Position numbers and translations under genes: made by a program. Below, piece by piece: positions 58,528-64,000 of a stretch of 64,000 nucleotides of DNA (position 1 is the first letter of the stretch; every line of letters starts with the position of its first letter). The stretch comes from Streptomyces djakartensis (lineage in GTDB: Bacteria; Actinomycetota; Actinomycetes; Streptomycetales; Streptomycetaceae). The DNA lies in assembly GCF_014651075.1 (NCBI RefSeq), contig NZ_BMWE01000009.1, forward strand, positions 186,001-250,000, given 5' to 3'. The notes beneath the pieces are model-generated. The model saw only the letters and a list, made by a program, of their open reading frames with translations. It was not told the DNA's origin and did no database searches.

Positions 58528-59472
58528 GTGAGTACGTGTTCAAGCGTCTCCCGGGACTTCGGCGAGCCCGTCTCGGGGACCGCGGCCACCGCGAGGACCT
58601 GGCTGTTGCTGGAACAGCCCGGCCCCTGGGGTGTCAAGGCGCTCACCTCGAGCCACCTGGACCCCGCGCTGGGCCGTGCTCTGGAGGCGGCGGCGAAGGA
58701 CACGGGCGTACGCATCGTTCTCATCCGCCGCCCCGGACGCCACGCGGACCGCCGGATGCCCGCCGCGCGCCGGGTGTACGTCGCCCACACCGTCCCGGGG
58801 AACGTGTGGCTGCACGCCGCCACGACCTCGGACCCCGGGCAGTTGCTCGCTCTCGACTTCGCCGCACTCGGCCGCGGCGACCACCGCTCCTTCGGCGCGG
58901 TGCTCGGCGGCCGGCCCCACGACGGCGATCCGCTCGCCCTCGTCTGCACCAACGGCAAGCGCGACCGCTGCTGCGCCCTCCTCGGCCGGCCCCTCGCGGC
59001 CGAACTCGCCACGTCCGGGGTCGAGGGCGTCTGGGAGGTCACCCATCTGGGCGGTCACCGCTTCGCCCCGACGGTCCTGGTGCTGCCGTACGGATACGCG
59101 TACGGCCGGGCCGAGGCGCACACCCTGAAAGAGGTGCTCCTCGGCGCGCGCGAGGGCCGGATCGTCCTGGACGGGTGCCGGGGCAGCTCTGCCTGGGACC
59201 GCCCCGGTCAGGCCGCCGAACTCGCCGTGCGCGACAGGACGGGCGAATACGCCGCGCAGGCGCTGAGCGTCGTGCGGACTACCGGCGCGGCGCCGCGCTG
59301 GGAGGTGACCGTCGCCCATACCGACGGGCGCCGCTGGCAGGTCGCCGTCGCCCAGGGGGCGGCCCTGCCGCCCCGCCCGGAGAGCTGCGGGACGGCGGTC
59401 CTCGGGTCGCCCGCGCGGATGGACGTGGTCGAGGTCCGTGAGATGAGGACGACCACGGCCCTCGCGAGCTGA
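58528..59472 (+). CDS. Sucrase/ferredoxin-like (thioredoxin-like 2Fe-2S) protein
   Basis: 314 residues from a GTG placed directly after the iron box (leaderless). It has the Suc_Fer-like core: TWLLLEQPGPWG at the start, DGDPLALVCTNGKRDRCCALLGRPLA with clustered Cys (TNGKRDRCC), and HLGGHRFAPTVLVLPYGYAYG. Iron-box control points to a role under iron starvation, for example reduction of ferric siderophores or a reserve redox carrier; the biochemical function is not established. It is divergent from the CobW gene. Confidence 0.85.
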   Translation: MSTCSSVSRDFGEPVSGTAATARTWLLLEQPGPWGVKALTSSHLDPALGRALEAAAKDTGVRIVLIRRPGRHADRRMPAARRVYVAHTVPGNVWLHAATTSDPGQLLALDFAALGRGDHRSFGAVLGGRPHDGDPLALVCTNGKRDRCCALLGRPLAAELATSGVEGVWEVTHLGGHRFAPTVLVLPYGYAYGRAEAHTLKEVLLGAREGRIVLDGCRGSSAWDRPGQAAELAVRDRTGEYAAQALSVVRTTGAAPRWEVTVAHTDGRRWQVAVAQGAALPPRPESCGTAVLGSPARMDVVEVREMRTTTALAS

Positions 59473-59562
59473 CCGGGCCCCGATCCGTCCGCTCAACCAT
59501 GGGCAAGAGATCCACCTCACACCCGTTACGGCAGCTGGGAAGCCCCACGTACCGTCTTGGGT

Positions 59563-61233
59563 ATGAGCCCCACTCCGCCCGCACGCCGTCTGCGCCTCGG
59601 CCTGCCCCGGCGGGTCTTCTCGCAGGTGCTGCTGATGCAGGTGGTCATCGCGGCGGGAGTCGCGGTCCTCGCGACCGGGCTGTTCCTCGCACCCCTCGGT
59701 GACCAGCTCGACGATCAGGCGATGCGCCGCGCGCTCGCGATCGCGCAGACGACCGCACAGCAGCCCGGCCTCGTGGAGGACCTGCGGGACACCCCTCCCG
59801 CACCGGACGGGCCGGTGCAGCGGGAGGCCGAGCGGATCCGGAAGGCCACCCAGGCCGAGTACGTCGTGGTGATGGACTGGCGGGGCGTGCGCTGGTCGCA
59901 CCCGGACCGCAAGCAGATCGGCGGCATCGTCTCGACCGACCCCGGCCAGGCGCTGGCCGGCAGGGAGGTCATGGAGATCGACAGCGGCACCCTGGGCCGT
60001 TCCGCCCGCGGCAAGGTGCCGTTGCGGGACGGCGACGGCATGGTCGTCGGCGCCGTCTCGGTCGGTATCGCCTACGACAGCGTCCGGGCCCGGCTGATCC
60101 ACGCGATCCCGGGGCTGTTCGCCTACGCCGGCGGTGCCCTGGCCGTCGGCGCGCTGGCCGCGTGGCTCATCTCCCGGCGGGTCCACCGGCAGACCAGGGA
60201 CCTCGCCTTCTCGGACATCGCGGCGCTGCTGTCGGAACGCGAGGCGATGCTGCACGGCATCCGGGAGGGTGTCGTCGCCCTGGACCGCACCGGCCGCATC
60301 CGCCTCCTCAACGACGAGGCGCAGCGCCTGCTGGGCATCGGGGACACCGCGGTGGGCTCTTCCCCCGACGAGGCGCTCGGCGCGGGCCGCACCGCCGACG
60401 TGCTGGCCGGGCGCGTGACCGGCACGGACCTGCTCACCGTCCGCGGCCAGCGAGTGCTGGTCGCCAACCGCATGCCCACCGACGACGGCGGAGCCGTGGC
60501 CACCCTGCGCGACCGCACCGAGCTGGAGCAGCTGGGCCGCGAACTCGACTCCACCCGCGGTCTGATCGACGCCCTGCGGGCCCAGGACCACGAACACGCC
60601 AACCGCATGCACACACTTCTCGGGCTGCTCGAGCTGGAGATGTACGACGACGCCGTCGAGTTCGTCGGCGAGGTGGTCGGTGACCACCGGGCCACCGCCG
60701 AGCAGGTCGCCGAGCGGATCGAGGACCCGCTGCTCGCCGCCCTGCTGGTCGGCAAGGCGACGGTCGCGGCCGAGCGGGGCGTCGCCCTGTGGGTGTCGGA
60801 CCGGACCCGGCTGCCCGACCGGCTGATCGATCCCCGAGGCCTGGTCACCGTCGTCGGCAACCTGGTGGACAACGCCCTCGACGCGGTCGCCGGCAAGCCG
60901 CAGGCGCGGGTGGAGGTCGAGCTGCGCGCCGAGGGACGTACGGCGATCCTCAGGGTGCGCGACACGGGGCCGGGCGTCCCGCCGGAACACCGGGAGCTGG
61001 TTTTCGCCGAGGGATGGTCCACGAAGAAGCCGCCGGCGCACCGTGAACGGGGCATCGGGCTGTCCCTGGTGCGCAGGTTCGCCGAGCGGCAGGGCGGCAG
61101 CGCGACCGTGGGCGAGGCCCAGGGCGGGGGCGCGGAGTTCACCGTCGTCCTGCCCGAGGCGCTGACCACCCCCGACCCGGAACCGGCCCTGGCCGTGCCG
61201 TCAGCCCCGCAGACCGCCGAGGAGGAGTCGTGA
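59563..61233 (+). CDS. CitA/DcuS-type sensor histidine kinase
   Basis: 556 residues from an ATG; a TACCGT hexamer seven bases upstream suggests a leaderless transcript. TM1 at 20-44, a periplasmic sCache domain (45-182), TM2 at 183-204, a PAS domain (225-320), then the CitA/DcuS H-box AQDHEHANRMHTLLGLLELE (phospho-His H343) and an HATPase domain with LVDNALDAV and GIGLSLVRRF. This family senses extracellular citrate or C4-dicarboxylates. Its stop overlaps the response regulator start by one base. The acetate-type symporter genes lie next door on the other strand. Confidence 0.9.
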   Translation: MSPTPPARRLRLGLPRRVFSQVLLMQVVIAAGVAVLATGLFLAPLGDQLDDQAMRRALAIAQTTAQQPGLVEDLRDTPPAPDGPVQREAERIRKATQAEYVVVMDWRGVRWSHPDRKQIGGIVSTDPGQALAGREVMEIDSGTLGRSARGKVPLRDGDGMVVGAVSVGIAYDSVRARLIHAIPGLFAYAGGALAVGALAAWLISRRVHRQTRDLAFSDIAALLSEREAMLHGIREGVVALDRTGRIRLLNDEAQRLLGIGDTAVGSSPDEALGAGRTADVLAGRVTGTDLLTVRGQRVLVANRMPTDDGGAVATLRDRTELEQLGRELDSTRGLIDALRAQDHEHANRMHTLLGLLELEMYDDAVEFVGEVVGDHRATAEQVAERIEDPLLAALLVGKATVAAERGVALWVSDRTRLPDRLIDPRGLVTVVGNLVDNALDAVAGKPQARVEVELRAEGRTAILRVRDTGPGVPPEHRELVFAEGWSTKKPPAHRERGIGLSLVRRFAERQGGSATVGEAQGGGAEFTVVLPEALTTPDPEPALAVPSAPQTAEEES

Positions 61234-61913
61234 TGATCGAGGTCCTGGTCGTGGACGACGACACCAGGGTCGCGCGGGTCAACGCCGCCTACGTCGAGAA
61301 GGTGCCGGGTTTCCATGTGGCCGGCGAGGCTCACACCGCCGCGGACGCGCTGCGCCGGCTGGAGACGCTGCCCCGGCTGGACCTGGTGCTCATGGACCAC
61401 TACCTGCCCGACCAGACAGGGCTCGCGGTCGTCCAGGAGATGCGGCGGCGCGGCCACCAGACCGACGTGATCATGGTGACGGCGGCCCGGGACGTGTCCA
61501 CCGTGCAGGCGGCCATGCGGCACGGCGCGCTGCAGTACCTCGTCAAACCGTTCGCCTTCGCCGGCCTGCGCGCCAAGCTGGAGGCGTACGCGGAGCTGCG
61601 GCGCACGCTCGACGGGGGCGGGGAGGCGGAGCAGGCCGAGGTGGACCGCATCTTCGGGGCGCTGTCGGCATCGTCGGAGCCCGCCTTGCCCAAGGGCCAC
61701 TCCCCCACCACGGCGGAACTGGTCCGCCAGTGCCTGATGAACGCCGGCGGGCCGCTGTCCGCCCAGGAGATCGCCGAGCGGACCGGGGTCAGCCGCCAGA
61801 CCGCCCAGCGGTATCTGAAGCTGCTGGAACGCACCGGACGGGCCAGGCTGACCCTCAAGTACGGTGACGCGGGCCGCCCGGAGCACCGTTACGTGTGGGC
61901 GACCCGCAGCTAG
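61233..61913 (+). CDS. CitB/DcuR-type response regulator
   Basis: 226 residues, ATG with GGAGG seven bases upstream; a GTG three bases earlier is less likely. Receiver domain with D55 (LVLMDHYLPD) and K in LVKPFAFAGL. The C-terminal part has a CitB-type HTH (LSAQEIAERTGVSRQTAQRYLKLLERTGRARLTLKY). It regulates transport or catabolism of organic acids in known relatives. A plausible target is the convergent symporter-DUF485 operon. Confidence 0.92.
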   Translation: MIEVLVVDDDTRVARVNAAYVEKVPGFHVAGEAHTAADALRRLETLPRLDLVLMDHYLPDQTGLAVVQEMRRRGHQTDVIMVTAARDVSTVQAAMRHGALQYLVKPFAFAGLRAKLEAYAELRRTLDGGGEAEQAEVDRIFGALSASSEPALPKGHSPTTAELVRQCLMNAGGPLSAQEIAERTGVSRQTAQRYLKLLERTGRARLTLKYGDAGRPEHRYVWATRS

Positions 61914-62019
61914 GTGTGCTGTCGTACCCGGACCTTCGGCCCGTGGCCTTCTTCACGAACTCGGTGGTGTCTCGCCGAGGTCGATCCTGGCGTTCCCGAC
62001 GGCGATGAAGGCGCCGCCC

Positions 62020-63609
62020 CTACGCCGCTCCCGCCCCGGTCAGCGACCTCACCTCCGTTTCGGCGTGCTTGGCCTCGTCCGGCACCTCTGCCGCGGTGAC
62101 GGTGCCCAGCCACCCGGCGAGGAAGCCCAGCGGGATCGAGACGAGCCCCGGATTCTGCAGCGGGAAGTACTGCAGGTCCACGCCCGGGAACAGCGAGTCG
62201 GGGCTTCCCGAGACCACCGGCGACAGCACCACGAGCACCACGGCCGGGACCAGACCGCCGTAGACGGACCACACGGCGCCGCGGGTGGTGAATCCGCGCC
62301 AGAACAGCGAGTAGAGCAGCACCGGCAGGTTCGCCGAGGCGGCGACGGCGAAGGCCAGGCCCACCAGGAACGCCACGTTGAGATCCCGCGCCAGCAGGCC
62401 CAGCGCGATCGCGACCACACCGACCCCGACGGCGGCGACCCGGGCCACGGCCACCTCACTGTGAGGCTTGCCGCGGCGGCGCAGGGACGCGTAGAGGTCG
62501 TGGGCCACGGACGCCGAGGACGCGAGCGTGATCCCGGCGACCACGGCGAGAATCGTGGCGAAGGCGATCGCGGCGACGATCGCGAAGAGGACCGTTCCGC
62601 CCGTCGAGCCGGCACCGCCGCCCAGGTCGAGCGCCAGCAGCGGAACCGCCGTGTTCCCGGCCGTGTTCGACCCGCGCACCGCGTCCGGACCGAGGACGGC
62701 GGCAGCGCCGAAGCCGAGCACGATCGTCATCAGGTAGAAACCGCCGATGAGCCCGACGGCCCAGACGACCGAGCGGCGTGCGGCGCGCGCGGTGGGCACG
62801 GTGTAGAAGCGGGACAGGATGTGCGGCAGACCTGCCGTACCCAGCACCAGGGCCAGCCCCAGACTGATGAAGTCGAAGCGGGCGGTCCAGTCCCCGCCGT
62901 ACTTCAGCCCGGGCGCCAGAAACGCCTCCCCGTGCCCGCTGCGTTCGGCCGCCGTGAGCAGCAGACGGTCCAGATCGCCGTGGAAGCGCACGAGGACGAG
63001 CACCGTCAGGGCGATGGTGCCGCCCAGCAGCAGGACCGCCTTGACGATCTGGATCCAGGTCGTCGCCCGCATCCCTCCCAGTGACACGTAGATCACCGTG
63101 AGCGCACCGACACCGATCACGGTCCAGGCACTCGCCACCTCGCTCGTGCCCCCGAGCAGCAACGCCACGAGGCTGCCCGCGCCGACCATCTGCGCCACGA
63201 GATACAGCACGGAGACGGTGACCGAGGACGTCCCGGCGGCGATCCGTACCGGGCGCTCCCGCATCCGCGCCGCCACCACGTCCGCCAGGGTGAACCGGCC
63301 GCAGTTTCGCACCAGTTCGGCCACCAGGAAGAGCACCACCAGCCAGGCCACGAGGAATCCGACGACGTACAGCAGCCCGTCGTAGCCGAACAGCGCGATG
63401 AGCCCGGTGACTCCCAGGAAGGAGGCGGCCGACAGATAGTCGCCCGCGATGGCGAATCCATTCTCTATGGGCGTGAAGAGCCGCCCGCCCGCGTAGAACT
63501 CCTCGGCCGAGCCCCGCCGGTTGCGGCTCACCCAGGTCGTGATCGCCAGCGTGACCGCGACGAACGCGCTGAACAGCAGCAGCGCCAGCGTCTGGTGTTC
63601 ACCCGTCAC
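62020..63609 (-). CDS. ActP-type sodium:solute symporter
   Basis: 529 residues from a GTG overlapping the DUF485 stop (GTGA). About 13 membrane helices are seen. The SSS signatures are present: GGRLFTPIENGFAIAGDYLSAASFLG in helix 1-2 and the long helix pair GLPHILSRFYTVPTARAARRSVVWA. It resembles ActP, the acetate/glycolate symporter, and is normally encoded with a DUF485 partner as here. The N-terminal SRNRRGSAEEFYAGGR loop is typical. Sodium or proton coupling is inferred. Confidence 0.9.
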   Translation of the reverse strand: MTGEHQTLALLLFSAFVAVTLAITTWVSRNRRGSAEEFYAGGRLFTPIENGFAIAGDYLSAASFLGVTGLIALFGYDGLLYVVGFLVAWLVVLFLVAELVRNCGRFTLADVVAARMRERPVRIAAGTSSVTVSVLYLVAQMVGAGSLVALLLGGTSEVASAWTVIGVGALTVIYVSLGGMRATTWIQIVKAVLLLGGTIALTVLVLVRFHGDLDRLLLTAAERSGHGEAFLAPGLKYGGDWTARFDFISLGLALVLGTAGLPHILSRFYTVPTARAARRSVVWAVGLIGGFYLMTIVLGFGAAAVLGPDAVRGSNTAGNTAVPLLALDLGGGAGSTGGTVLFAIVAAIAFATILAVVAGITLASSASVAHDLYASLRRRGKPHSEVAVARVAAVGVGVVAIALGLLARDLNVAFLVGLAFAVAASANLPVLLYSLFWRGFTTRGAVWSVYGGLVPAVVLVVLSPVVSGSPDSLFPGVDLQYFPLQNPGLVSIPLGFLAGWLGTVTAAEVPDEAKHAETEVRSLTGAGAA

Positions 63610-63977
63610 GAGGCACCGCCGTTCATGCCGCGGGTCAGCTCCTGGGTGTCCCAGCGCAGCTCCAGCGCGGCCCGGTCTCTGCGCAACCGCGCGTGCCGCG
63701 CGTACGCCCAGGTGAGCAGGAACGTGGTCGCGAACTGCCCGAGCCCCGCCACCATCGCCACGTTCACCGATCCCGCTACCGGGTGTGCCATCAGCTCCGG
63801 CGCGGTCGTGGCCGCCACGACGTAGCCCACGTACCAGGCGAAGAAGGCCACGAAGGCCGGCGCCACGAACCGCCGGTACCTCCGTCGTACCTCCTGGAAG
63901 GCCGTGCTGCGCTGCACTTCCAGATACACGTCGGCCGCCGCGCTCCCGGCCCCGCCTTCCCTTCGCGTCGGCGGCAT
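63606..63977 (-). CDS. DUF485 membrane protein
   Basis: 123 residues from an ATG; a GTG one codon earlier is possible and the ribosome-binding site is close to both. Two helices (FVAPAFVAFFAWYVGYVVAATT and NVAMVAGLGQFATTFLLTWAYARH) with the RRRYRRFV segment between N-terminus and helix 1 match DUF485. These proteins are small partner subunits encoded ahead of ActP-type symporters. The upstream promoter may lie beyond the window end. Confidence 0.85.
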   Translation of the reverse strand: MPPTRREGGAGSAAADVYLEVQRSTAFQEVRRRYRRFVAPAFVAFFAWYVGYVVAATTAPELMAHPVAGSVNVAMVAGLGQFATTFLLTWAYARHARLRRDRAALELRWDTQELTRGMNGGAS

Positions 63978-64000
63978 CACTCCCGGAGGGGACTCACCGG

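Overview
The window reads as chromosomal DNA of a Streptomyces species. It is very GC-rich, uses GTG and TTG starts freely, and carries SepH, CutRS, a DasR-type site at ptsH, a DmdR-type iron box and an actinobacterial ydaO-type c-di-AMP riboswitch. From memory, the order from about 18.2 to 37.2 kb matches a block conserved across actinobacteria (Mycobacterium tuberculosis Rv2689c to Rv2701c), and 33-58 kb resembles the S. coelicolor cutRS - sepH - ptsH - parC region. No rRNA, tRNA or CRISPR array was recognised.

Layout. (1) 1-7.9 kb: one tightly coupled operon for making and exporting a modified surface or secreted glycan. It holds a PIG-L deacetylase (cut by the window edge), a nucleotide-sugar epimerase, a DUF4910 aminopeptidase-like protein, a flippase, a GT2 glycosyltransferase, a pyruvyl transferase, an RmlC-like epimerase and a class III aminotransferase. 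(2) 7.9-18.1 kb: a patchwork accessory stretch with a PAP2 phosphatase, an internally deleted LacI regulator, remnants of at least three genes, a PaaX regulator with an acetyltransferase, a hydrolase, an unusual HTH - coiled coil - Eco29kI-like nuclease protein, and a PucR regulator divergent from a ferredoxin reductase/fatty acid desaturase pair. (3) 18.2-33.4 kb: the conserved block (TRAM methyltransferase, APC permease, PfkB kinase, CeoB/CeoC potassium subunits, DUF3159, OB-fold protein, DUF3710, dut, thioesterase, DUF3093, DUF4193), with a kdpDE-type two-component pair inside it. (4) 33.8-50.3 kb: cutRS, inositol monophosphatase, coproporphyrin ferrochelatase, an MFS transporter with a sugar-lactone oxidase, sepH, a rhodanese, thymidine kinase, a phosphodiesterase, DUF5998, a GNAT-acyl-CoA synthetase (Pat), ptsH and a GntR regulator. 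(5) 50.4-64 kb: a secreted M23 peptidase under a c-di-AMP riboswitch, an active/inactive M16 peptidase pair, parC, a CobW GTPase, an iron-box-controlled Suc/Fer-like protein, a CitA/DcuS-type two-component system, and an ActP-type symporter with its DUF485 partner.

The most unusual items are the 519-residue HTH - coiled coil - GIY-YIG (Eco29kI-like) protein beside a decayed DUF2399 gene, and a 160-bp palindromic element flanked by CTAG repeats between parC and the CobW gene. That element may have split a formerly shared CTAG stop. Regulatory sites readable directly are the DasR-like site at ptsH, the iron box at 58.5 kb, the riboswitch at 51.3-51.5 kb, and several palindromes upstream of regulator genes.

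Limits: all calls come from reading translations and motifs by eye. Family names rest on remembered signatures, not searches. Several start codons were chosen from ribosome-binding sites and could move by a few codons.
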